Of a stretch of DNA of 56,049 bases, positions 44,086-51,848 are shown piece after piece. This DNA is from Prevotella sp. (lineage in GTDB: Bacteria; Bacteroidota; Bacteroidia; Bacteroidales; Bacteroidaceae). The notes beneath the pieces are model-generated. The model was not told where the DNA came from. It ran no database searches and saw only the letters and a program-made list of their open reading frames with translations. How positions within the stretch are numbered: the first letter of the stretch is position 1; every line of letters starts with the position of its first letter. A program made the translations under genes and the position numbers. The stretch covers positions 1-56,049 of the forward strand of contig JAFSNR010000002.1 in the NCBI GenBank assembly GCA_017443345.1. The letters run 5' to 3'.

Positions 44086-44117
44086 TTTGGAGAATTGCAA
44101 TAAAAGTTGTACTTTTG
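44086..44117 (+). promoter_or_regulatory. Promoter of the polysaccharide export operon
   Basis: TTTG (44086-44089) and TACTTTTG (44110-44117) are 24 bp apart. The short leader contains a hairpin CCGTTT-TAT-AAACGG (44121-44135) before the ATG at 44149. Confidence 0.75.
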
Positions 44118-44148
44118 CAACCGTTTTATAAACGGTATACCCAAAGAT

Positions 44149-46614
44149 ATGAAAAAAATACTATTGTCTTTAACCCTTTTTCTCGGTTTGAGCCTCTCGG
44201 CTTCAGCCCAGGGCATGAGCGATACACAAGTACAAACCTATATTCAACGCGAACTGAAAGCCGGTACCAGTCAGTCGCAGATTGCGATGAGGCTGATGCA
44301 GCGTGGTGTGACAGCCCAGCAGCTCCAGCGCGTGCGCAAGCTGATGCAGGACACTGGCACAGGAAAAGGGTCAGGTTCAAGCACAGGCCTGGGGGCAGGT
44401 GAAGATCTGGCAACCTCTCGTTTACGTGAGAGCAATGGCTCTGTTCGTGTGAATGCTCAGGGCACACCTCTGGTAACAACTCAGGTACAGCCCTCTGGCT
44501 CCGGCAATACCGATGGCTTGACAGAGAGTCGTGCACAGGTCTATATCCCTGATACCGTCGACAATAAGGTGAATGGCAAACGTGTCTTTGGTCGTGATAT
44601 CTTCAATAAGAAGAACCTCTCCTTCGAACCCGCGATGAATGTTGCCACCCCACAGAGCTATGTCGTAGGTCCTGGCGATAAGGTCAATCTCGATATTTAT
44701 GGTGGTTCTCAGAAGTCCCAGCAGCTCGAGGTGTCTCCCGATGGTGTGATTGTGGTCGAGGGTTATGGTCCCATCCGCATAGGCGGCCTTTCTGTGGCTC
44801 AGGCCAATGCAAAGTTGCGCGATGAACTGGGTCAGCGCTATAAGAGCTCTAACATTCGTTTGACAGTTGGTCAGACGCGTACGGTTCAGGTCAATGTGAT
44901 GGGTGAGGTGGCCATGCCAGGCTCCTATCCCCTCTCAGCCTTTGCAACGGTCTTCAATGCCATTTATATGGCAGGTGGTGTCAATGGTGTGGGAACCCTG
45001 CGTAATATCAAAGTCTTTCGTGGAGGTCGGTTGCTCTCTACGGTCGATGTCTATGACTATATTCTCAATGGCCGACAGGCAGGCAATGTTCATCTGCAGG
45101 ACAATGATGTGATCATCGTGGGTCCTTATGAGTGCATTGTCGATGTCCAAGGCTTTGTGAAGCGCCCGATGGCCTATGAGATGAAACCCAATGAGACGAT
45201 TGCCACCCTGTTGAAGTATGCCGGAGGCTTTGCCAATAAGTCTTATAAGGAAGCTGTTCGTGTGCATCGCACAGCCGGTAATCGCTATTCTGCTCATCAG
45301 GTCAAGGAGTTTGACTTTGGTGAATTCCGTTTGGCTGATGGTGACTCGGTGATTATCGACTCGATTCAGGGACGTTATGAGAACACTGTTGAGATTCAGG
45401 GAGCTGTCTTCCATCCGGGTATGTACGACCTGGCCAACTGTACTTCAGTGCGTTCGATCATTGAGAATGCCGGTGGACTGACAGAGGATGCTTTCCTGGC
45501 GCGTGCAGTGATTCATCGCATGAAGACCGATCGCACAAAGCGTATTGTCTCAGTCGATCTCGATGGCATCATGGCCGGTACAGCCCCTGATATAACCCTT
45601 GAGAACGAGGATATCCTCTATATCCCCTTCCGACAGGAAGCCATGTCCCAGCGCACGTTGACCATCTGGGGCGAGGTGCAGTTCCCTGGTACTTATGAGT
45701 ATGCCGACGATATGACCATCGAGGACTTCATCCTTCAGGCAGGAGGCCCCACTGATGCAGCTTCTACAGCCCGTGTGGATGTCTCTCGTCGTATCACTGA
45801 CCCGGGAGCGACTACTTCTGATAAGGCCATTGCCCAGACCTTCTCATTCTCCATCAAGAACGGTTATGTGGTCGATGGTCAGAAAGGATTTACCCTCCAG
45901 CCCTATGATGAGGTGTTTGTGCGTAAGAGTCCGGGTTATCAGCCCCAGCGCAATATCAGTGTCGTGGGCGAGGTTCTCTTCGAGGGTGTCTATAGTCTGC
46001 CTACGAAGAATCTGCGCCTCTCTGAGGCGATTAAGGCAGCCGGTGGTGTCACGGATGAGGCATATGTCCGTGGAGCCCGTGTAGAGCGTATCCTGAATCC
46101 TGATGAGCGTTTCCGTGTAGAGCAACTCCTGCGCATGGCCCGTATACAGACCGGACAGGGACTGGATACCACGCAGGTCACTCGTACCGATAGTATCTAT
46201 TATGTAGGTATCAATCTCGACAAGGCCTTGGAAAATCCCGGTAGCGACTATGACATCATCTTGCGCGAGGGCGATCGCCTGGTAGTGCCTGAGTATACTG
46301 GAACAGTGAAGATCAATGGTAACGTGATGTATCCCAATACAGTGGCCTATAGCCCTGGCAAACCCTACAAGTGGTATGTCAACCAGGCAGGAGGTTTTGG
46401 CAATCGCGCCAAGAAGTCACGCACCTATATCCTCTATCAGAATGGTACGGTCTCTCGTGCCAAGGGCAGTGCTAAGATTGAGCCGGGTTGCGAGATTATC
46501 GTCCCAGCCAAGACCAAGACAGCCACTGAGACCATCGCCCAGATCGGCTCTCTTTCCACCACCATGGCGACGATTGTCACATTGTTGGTTAGTGTAATGA
46601 ATTTAGTTAAATAG
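44149..46614 (+). CDS. Polysaccharide export protein with Poly_export and multiple SLBB domains (first copy)
   Basis: The 821-residue exported protein (signal peptide MKKILLSLTLFLGLSLSASAQ, no lipobox Cys) has an N-terminal helical segment, a linker, and a conserved FGRDIFNKKNLSFEPAMNVATP stretch. The Poly_export domain follows (YVVGPGDKVNLDIYGG, about 178) with about five SLBB modules marked by the recurring [IV]xGxV..PGxY.L pattern (VMGEVAMPGSYPLS, IQGAVFHPGMYDL, IWGEVQFPGTYEY, VVGEVLFEGVYSL, INGNVMYPNTVAY). A hydrophobic C-terminal helix ends the protein. It is a large relative of Wza-type export channels. The frame from 44107 overlaps the promoter, so ATG 44149 is used. The next gene is a paralogue 7 nt away. 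Confidence 0.9.
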   Translation: MKKILLSLTLFLGLSLSASAQGMSDTQVQTYIQRELKAGTSQSQIAMRLMQRGVTAQQLQRVRKLMQDTGTGKGSGSSTGLGAGEDLATSRLRESNGSVRVNAQGTPLVTTQVQPSGSGNTDGLTESRAQVYIPDTVDNKVNGKRVFGRDIFNKKNLSFEPAMNVATPQSYVVGPGDKVNLDIYGGSQKSQQLEVSPDGVIVVEGYGPIRIGGLSVAQANAKLRDELGQRYKSSNIRLTVGQTRTVQVNVMGEVAMPGSYPLSAFATVFNAIYMAGGVNGVGTLRNIKVFRGGRLLSTVDVYDYILNGRQAGNVHLQDNDVIIVGPYECIVDVQGFVKRPMAYEMKPNETIATLLKYAGGFANKSYKEAVRVHRTAGNRYSAHQVKEFDFGEFRLADGDSVIIDSIQGRYENTVEIQGAVFHPGMYDLANCTSVRSIIENAGGLTEDAFLARAVIHRMKTDRTKRIVSVDLDGIMAGTAPDITLENEDILYIPFRQEAMSQRTLTIWGEVQFPGTYEYADDMTIEDFILQAGGPTDAASTARVDVSRRITDPGATTSDKAIAQTFSFSIKNGYVVDGQKGFTLQPYDEVFVRKSPGYQPQRNISVVGEVLFEGVYSLPTKNLRLSEAIKAAGGVTDEAYVRGARVERILNPDERFRVEQLLRMARIQTGQGLDTTQVTRTDSIYYVGINLDKALENPGSDYDIILREGDRLVVPEYTGTVKINGNVMYPNTVAYSPGKPYKWYVNQAGGFGNRAKKSRTYILYQNGTVSRAKGSAKIEPGCEIIVPAKTKTATETIAQIGSLSTTMATIVTLLVSVMNLVK

Positions 46615-46621
46615 AATTATA

Positions 46622-49114
46622 ATGAAAAAGATCATTCTCTTTTGTTTATTCACCCTGGGTATGTCAAGCATGACCTATGGCCAGGGAATGACCGAGACGC
46701 AGATTCTCCAGTTTGTGATGCAGGAGCGTCAGAAAGGCACGCAGGAGTCTGAGATAGCCACGAAGCTCCTTCAGAAGGGCGCCACGCTTGAGCAGATCCA
46801 GAAGATGCGTAAGAAGTATGCCAGTCAGTTGGAGAAGTCGAGCATGGGTAAGGCAGCCGATAAGGCCATTGGTGATGCCCAGAGTCGTATGCGTGAGAAC
46901 AATGGTTCTCTGAAGGAGGTTGACGATACGCAGGTGGGTAGGAAAGCCCGTCAGCAGCAGATGATGATGAATCGTCCCTCTGAGTGGATGTACAGCAATG
47001 ACCCGACGATGATGGACCTGTATCAGAGTCCCGACTCCCTCTATTTTGGTAAGGCTGAGGAGAAGGGTAAGAAGGTCTTTGGTCGTGATATCTTCAATAA
47101 CAAGAAGCTCACGTTTGAACCCCAGATGAACATCGCCACCCCCCAGAACTACGTGTTGGGTCCTGGCGATCAGGTGATCATCGATGTCTATGGTGATACG
47201 CAGAAGAGTGAAATGCTCGAGGTGTCGCCCGATGGTGATGTGACAGTACCTGACTATGGTCCTGTGCATGTGGCTGGTCTTTCTGTCACTGCAGCTCAGG
47301 GTAAGATCCGCAGTCGTCTGGGTTCTTACTACTCCAGTTCCGATATCAAGGTGACCTTAGGTCAGACGCGTACCATCATGGTCAATGTGATGGGTGAGGT
47401 CAAGACCCCAGGTACATATACGCTGAGTGCCTTTGCGACGGTGTTCCATGCCCTGTATATGGCCGGTGGTATCAGTGATCTGGGTACCCTGCGTAATATC
47501 AAGGTTTATCGTCAGGGCAGGCTGATTTCTACGGTCGATGTCTATCAGTTTATCCTGAGTGGCCGTTTGGCAGGCAATGTGCGCCTGGCTGATAACGATG
47601 TCATCCAGGTGGGCACTTATGATGCCATTGTCGATATCTCTGGTCGTGTAAAGCGTCCGATGGCTTATGAGTTGCGCGAGGACGAGAGTCTTGCCACCTT
47701 ATTAAAATATAGTGGCGGTTTTGCGAGCGATGCCTATAAGAAGTCTCTGCGTGTGCTACGTAAGAGTGGTCGCATGAAGACGGTCTTTAATATCGAGGAG
47801 TTTGAGCGTGGTGATTTCAAGATGGCCGATGGTGACTCGGTGATTGTTGATTCTATTATCGATCGTTTCGAGAATATGGTCGAGATCAAGGGAGCAGTCT
47901 TCCGCCCCGGTATGTATCAGTTGGGCGAGAAGGTGACCAGTGTGCGCTCCTTGGTTGAGAATGCCGATGGCATCACGGAGGAGGCGATGCTCTCTCGCGC
48001 TGTGATTCGTCGTATGAAGGCTAATCGCACGCAGGAGGTGCTGTCAGTCGACCTGAAAGGTATCCTGGAGGGTACAGCTGCTGATGTGCCCCTTGAGAAC
48101 GAGGATATCCTCTTTATTCCCACACAGGCAGAGCATCAGAACATCCGAACCCTGACGATCAATGGCGAGGTAATCTTCCCAGGAACTTATGAGTATGCAG
48201 AGAAGATGACTATCGAGGACCTGATTCTGCAGGCTGGTGGTCTGACGGATAATGCCTCTACAGTGAAAGTCGATGTGGCCCGTCGTATCATTGACCCAGA
48301 GGCTACGACTGCAACGATGGAGATTGCCAAGACCTATAGCTTCTCCATCAAGCCCGGCTTTGAGTTCGATGGCGATCGCAGTTTTACGTTGCACCCCTAT
48401 GATGTGGTTTCTGTTCGTCGCAGCCCCGTTTCTACAGAATTGTTCACTGTCCGTGTGGAGGGTGAGATAGCCTTCGAGGGCGACTATACCCTGGGCCTCA
48501 AGAACCAGCGCTTAAGCGATGTGGTCAAAGAGGCGGGTGGCGTCATCCCTGGTGCTTATGTGCGTGGTGCCCGATTGATTCGTAAGATGAATGAGGATGA
48601 GTTGGCCCGTCGTGAAGAACTGATCAAGATGGCCCGGCAGAGTGCCTCCTCTTCAGCGAAGGACTCTTTAAGTATGGAGCAGCTCTCTCTGTCGGAGACC
48701 TATAGTGTTGGTATCCATCTGGACGAGGCGCTGGCTAATCCTGGCGGCGATGAGGATATTGAGTTGCAGGATGGCGACCAGTTGGTGATTCCTCGACTGA
48801 ACCGTACGGTGAAGATCTCCGGTGATGTGCTGAAGCCCAACACCGTGGCCTTGAAGGATAAGAAGAGTTACAGCTATTACATCACCCAGGCCGGTGGTTA
48901 TGCCAAGCGCGCCCGCAAGAGCCATACCTATATCCTCTATCAGAACGGTACGATTGCCTTGGCCTCGAAGGGTAAGATTGAGCCGGGCTGTGAGATAGTG
49001 GTGCCCTCTAAGGGTCCCAAGGACAATACTAGTCTCCAGCAGTGGCTGTCCATCGGAACCTCCGCTGCCTCCCTTGCCACCATGTTTGTCTCAATTGCTA
49101 ATATGTTGAAGTGA
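46622..49114 (+). CDS. Polysaccharide export protein with Poly_export and multiple SLBB domains (second copy)
   Basis: The 830-residue exported protein (signal peptide MKKIILFCLFTLGMSSMTYGQ) is a clear tandem paralogue of the preceding one, with the same order of domains: VFGRDIFNNKKLTFEP, YVLGPGDQVIIDVYGDTQKSE, and SLBB modules beginning at VMGEVKTPGTYTLS, IKGAVFRPGMYQL, INGEVIFPGTYEY, VEGEIAFEGDYTL and ISGDVLKPNTVAL. It ends in a hydrophobic segment. Its stop codon overlaps the next start as TGATG. Two different large SLBB proteins in one operon suggest a hetero-oligomeric or staged export complex; that is an inference. Confidence 0.9.
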   Translation: MKKIILFCLFTLGMSSMTYGQGMTETQILQFVMQERQKGTQESEIATKLLQKGATLEQIQKMRKKYASQLEKSSMGKAADKAIGDAQSRMRENNGSLKEVDDTQVGRKARQQQMMMNRPSEWMYSNDPTMMDLYQSPDSLYFGKAEEKGKKVFGRDIFNNKKLTFEPQMNIATPQNYVLGPGDQVIIDVYGDTQKSEMLEVSPDGDVTVPDYGPVHVAGLSVTAAQGKIRSRLGSYYSSSDIKVTLGQTRTIMVNVMGEVKTPGTYTLSAFATVFHALYMAGGISDLGTLRNIKVYRQGRLISTVDVYQFILSGRLAGNVRLADNDVIQVGTYDAIVDISGRVKRPMAYELREDESLATLLKYSGGFASDAYKKSLRVLRKSGRMKTVFNIEEFERGDFKMADGDSVIVDSIIDRFENMVEIKGAVFRPGMYQLGEKVTSVRSLVENADGITEEAMLSRAVIRRMKANRTQEVLSVDLKGILEGTAADVPLENEDILFIPTQAEHQNIRTLTINGEVIFPGTYEYAEKMTIEDLILQAGGLTDNASTVKVDVARRIIDPEATTATMEIAKTYSFSIKPGFEFDGDRSFTLHPYDVVSVRRSPVSTELFTVRVEGEIAFEGDYTLGLKNQRLSDVVKEAGGVIPGAYVRGARLIRKMNEDELARREELIKMARQSASSSAKDSLSMEQLSLSETYSVGIHLDEALANPGGDEDIELQDGDQLVIPRLNRTVKISGDVLKPNTVALKDKKSYSYYITQAGGYAKRARKSHTYILYQNGTIALASKGKIEPGCEIVVPSKGPKDNTSLQQWLSIGTSAASLATMFVSIANMLK

Positions 49115-50190
49115 TGGAAGAGAATATTAAAGAAGTTTTAGAGGAAGAATCCTCTATAGATTTTGGTAAAATCTTTAAAGATTTGCTAAAGCATAAGACT
49201 TTGTATTACAAAGTTCTGCCAGTAGCCTTTATCCTGGCCGCTCTATACGCTTTAAGCCTGCCCAACTACTACACCTGTCAGGTGAAGCTCTCCCCAGAGC
49301 TTTCGGGTAGTGCTTCTGGCAAGTCTGGCTTAGCCTCCCTCGCCAGCAGTTTTGGTGTGAATCTGGGTACAGGTGGTGCTGGTACAGAGGCTCTGTTCCC
49401 GACGCTCTATCCCGACTTGATGAACTCTGTCGATTTCAAGACCTCGCTGTTCCAGGTGAAGGTGAAGCGTGAGGACGATAAGCAGGAGTTCACCTATTAC
49501 GACTATCTGGATAAGGAGCAGAAAGCCCCTTGGTGGTCTGAGGCTACGAAAGCATTCTTTGGTCTGTTCTCTTCTAAGGAGCCGGAGAAGGCTGCAACGA
49601 TCGATCCTTTCAAGTTGACGAAGGAGCAGACGGAGATTATGAAGGCGATCAACAAGAATGTGGTCTGTGATGTCGATAAGAAGACGATGGTGATTACCAT
49701 TAATGTGACCGACCAGGATGCGCTGATATGTGCGACGATGGCTGACTCGGTAAAGACCCGTCTGCAGAAGTTCATTACCGATTATCGGACGTCTAAGGCG
49801 CGTGTCGACTATGAGTATAATCTGAAGCTTTCTTTGGAGGCCAAGGCTCGTTATGAGCAGGCTCGTGATGCCTATGCGCGATTCTCTGACTCTCACCGTG
49901 ATGTGAGTTCGCAGTCAGCTCAGACGAAGCAGTCTGACTTGCAGAACGAGATGCAGTTGCAGCAGAGTATCTATCAGCAGGTGGTTGCCCAGTTGCAGCA
50001 GGCTGAGATGAAGGTTCAGCAGGAGACGCCGGCGTTTACAACGTTGCAGAGTGCGACTGTGCCAGTGCTCAAAGCAGGCCCCAAGCGGGCACAAATGTGT
50101 TTGATATTCCTCTTCCTGGCGTTCTTAGGAACGACAGGATGGATTCTATATAAAGAAGATGATTTGAAACCTCTCTTAGGCCTCTCATAA
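49114..50190 (+). CDS. Wzz-type chain length determinant protein
   Basis: The 358-residue inner-membrane protein has two flanking membrane helices (about 35-52 and 330-350) around a periplasmic domain with a long coiled-coil-like helix (KLSLEAKARYEQARDAYARF...MQLQQSIYQQ). This is the Wzz/GumC-like design controlling polysaccharide length. The terminal ETPAFTTLQSATVPV... is the conserved proline-containing segment before the second helix. No kinase domain is attached. ATG 49114 overlaps the previous stop (TGATG); an in-frame GTG one codon earlier is less likely. Its TAA stop lies in the loop of the terminator hairpin. Confidence 0.9.
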   Translation: MEENIKEVLEEESSIDFGKIFKDLLKHKTLYYKVLPVAFILAALYALSLPNYYTCQVKLSPELSGSASGKSGLASLASSFGVNLGTGGAGTEALFPTLYPDLMNSVDFKTSLFQVKVKREDDKQEFTYYDYLDKEQKAPWWSEATKAFFGLFSSKEPEKAATIDPFKLTKEQTEIMKAINKNVVCDVDKKTMVITINVTDQDALICATMADSVKTRLQKFITDYRTSKARVDYEYNLKLSLEAKARYEQARDAYARFSDSHRDVSSQSAQTKQSDLQNEMQLQQSIYQQVVAQLQQAEMKVQQETPAFTTLQSATVPVLKAGPKRAQMCLIFLFLAFLGTTGWILYKEDDLKPLLGLS

Positions 50191-50207
50191 TGAGAGGTCT
50201 TTTTTTT
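50181..50207 (+). terminator. Terminator of the export operon, containing the wzz-type stop codon in its loop
   Basis: CCTCTCA-TAA-TGAGAGG (50181-50197) is followed by nine T. The loop TAA is the stop codon. Confidence 0.9.
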
Positions 50208-50463
50208 CAGGGCTCTGCCCTGAGTTCTTTTCGAAAAGAACCAAAAGGAATTGTCCTTTTCTCTGGCGCAGAGAAAAGAACTAAAAGAGACACCCACCTA
50301 TCCCAAGCCCTTCCCTATATGGAAGGGATGTAATTGATTCCGAGGGGAAACCCTCTACATCAAAGTTTTGGTATGGCTCTCCAGCCTTTGCCCCTGCGGG
50401 GTTCGCCATAATTTCTTGACATCCCTGCTTACGCCGCCCCTTGCAAAGGGGCTCATTATGAAG
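50208..50463. repeat. Hairpin array B downstream of the export operon
   Basis: Directly after the terminator come CAGGGC-TCT-GCCCTG (50208-50222), the palindrome GTTCTTTTCGAAAAGAAC (50224-50241), AAAAGGA-ATTG-TCCTTTT (50243-50260) and TTTTCTCTG-gcg-CAGAGAAAA (50257-50277), which shares bases with the previous hairpin. Then comes the element homologous to array A: CCCTTCC/GGAAGGG (50308-50327), GAGGG-GAAA-CCCTC (50342-50355) and TATGGC...GCCATA enclosing CCCC/GGGG (50372-50409). CCCCTTTGCAAGGGG-like pairing near 50440 ends the array. Confidence 0.8.
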
Positions 50464-50464
50464 G

Positions 50465-51412
50465 TTATCCCTTCAATTTATTTATATAATCCAAGCAAAC
50501 AGCTTTTAACTTGGAGGTATCTTTAAGCTTTTCTACGGCTTTGAGTAGCCTCTCTTCAGCTTGCTGGACGTTGTCGTCAAGCTTGACAGCGGCAAGGTAC
50601 ATGGGGAGGGCTAATTCGGCCTCTGAGGCTGGGGTGTATCCCTTGAAGGTTTTGAGGCGCTCGCGTGTGCGCTTGAGCTCTGAGAGGAGGAGGTAGTACT
50701 CGTTCTCCTGTTGGTAATTTACAGGAATCTCAAATAGCAATCTCTGCGCTAATTCCAAGAGGAGTTTTCTGTCTTTGTCAATATCTTTGGAGGGTCGCTC
50801 GCGGTTGCCTATCCTGTCGAAGCACTTCTCGCTTTTTACTTTTCGCTTTTCACTCGGAAGCTCAATCATTTCCGGTGTGAGCTCAACTGCAGCAATTAGG
50901 ATGCCTTGAATTTGTACGACGAGGTGCTTGTTGCGCTTGCCTTTGATGCGGGTAATTATTCCCTCATGGCCATCGTATAAGCCGCCTTGTATGCGGATTT
51001 TATCGCCTGGGTTGAGGGATATCTCGTCGGGCTTGAAGTAGGTGATGTGCTCACCGGCCTTTTCTATGACGGCGATAAAGTTTTCCATATCGTGATTGGA
51101 CACGGTGAGGAAGTTTTCTCTGCCGGTGAAGGTCGATTTTTTAGGGAAGATGGTGTAATGACAATTCGCAATGAATTGCTCGAGTTCTTTGGTCGTGGCC
51201 TTGACGAAGATGTAGCCGTTGATGGCGGGAACGAGCTTCCTTTGTTTTTGTCCTCTGACGGTTTTGTAAGCATACGTGATGGGTACGAAGGCCTCCAGTC
51301 CCTTGGTCCTGGCTTCGTCTCTGATCTGCAGTTCCTTCATGTGGTTTTTTGAGCCCATGACGAACCAGAACTGTTCGTTTTCGTCCCTGAGATTATATGC
51401 TAACGTCTCCAT
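50465..51412 (-). CDS. NusG/UpxY-like transcription antiterminator with a long C-terminal extension
   Basis: The 315-residue protein begins with an NGN domain (WFVMGSKNHMKELQIRDEARTKGLEAFVP, then NGYIFVKATTKELEQFI) and a KOW module (LNPGDKIRIQGGLYDGHEGIITRIKGKRNKHLVVQI, about 140-180). Such UpxY/LoaP-type NusG paralogues prevent premature termination in polysaccharide operons. Usual length is about 170-190; here about 115 further residues form an acidic helical tail, joined by a linker SEKRKVKSEKC that is encoded by a GTGAAAA-type repeat. ATG 51412 follows the promoter; a TTG at 51445 is part of the -7 box. It is convergent to the export operon. Confidence 0.85.
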   Translation of the reverse strand: METLAYNLRDENEQFWFVMGSKNHMKELQIRDEARTKGLEAFVPITYAYKTVRGQKQRKLVPAINGYIFVKATTKELEQFIANCHYTIFPKKSTFTGRENFLTVSNHDMENFIAVIEKAGEHITYFKPDEISLNPGDKIRIQGGLYDGHEGIITRIKGKRNKHLVVQIQGILIAAVELTPEMIELPSEKRKVKSEKCFDRIGNRERPSKDIDKDRKLLLELAQRLLFEIPVNYQQENEYYLLLSELKRTRERLKTFKGYTPASEAELALPMYLAAVKLDDNVQQAEERLLKAVEKLKDTSKLKAVCLDYINKLKG

Positions 51413-51431
51413 GAATGTCGTAATTTTCGTG

Positions 51432-51463
51432 CAAAGATAGTGCAAATGACGATAAAAACCAAA
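51432..51463 (-). promoter_or_regulatory. Promoter of the UpxY-like gene
   Basis: TTTG (51463-51460, in AATTTGGTTTTTATC) and TATCTTTG (51439-51432) on the minus strand are 24 bp apart. Confidence 0.8.
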
Positions 51464-51498
51464 TTAATGCATGTTTTTTTGCATTTTCCCTCATTTTA

Positions 51499-51530
51499 TT
51501 TGTTTTTATCCATTAATTATTGTACCTTTG
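51499..51530 (+). promoter_or_regulatory. Upstream promoter in the 51.4-51.8 kb gap
   Basis: TTTG (51499-51502) and TACCTTTG (51523-51530) are 24 bp apart. The predicted transcript begins with a hairpin GCGGAA...TTCCGC (51533-51556) containing the palindrome GGAACCGGTTCC. It would run through about 300 nt without a substantial frame into the fimbrillin-like gene, or end near the T run at 51731-51738. The rest of the gap shows nothing recognisable. Confidence 0.6.
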
Positions 51531-51748
51531 CAGCGGAAAAATGGAACCGGTTCCGCAAGGTCTCCATCTTTTCTATTTTTAAACGAATGTTAAAAGTTTA
51601 CTAACGTGCTGATTAATAGTTGTTTATGGGTGCGCGTTGGGAATAGATATTTTGATTTCTATGGCTCAGAATCTGGTCGATTAAGCGTTTGATTGAACAG
51701 CGGGACGACGTGGGGAAGAGAGGTTGATGATTTTTTTTGGTTTTTTGT

Positions 51749-51779
51749 TTTGTGGTATAAAACAAAAGTATTATCTTTG
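51749..51779 (+). promoter_or_regulatory. Proximal promoter of the fimbrillin-like gene
   Basis: TTTG (51749-51752) and TATCTTTG (51772-51779) are 23 bp apart, 69 nt before the ATG at 51849. Confidence 0.7.
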
Positions 51780-51848
51780 CAACCGCAATTGTGTTAGATG
51801 CACAGTTTGCGAAAGAATAATTTTTTGTTATACTTAATTCAAAAAACT

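Noticed and set aside
43754-44148. Remnant of an insertion sequence
   Set aside because: No transposase fragment in any frame and no clear terminal inverted repeats with target duplications; only hairpins.
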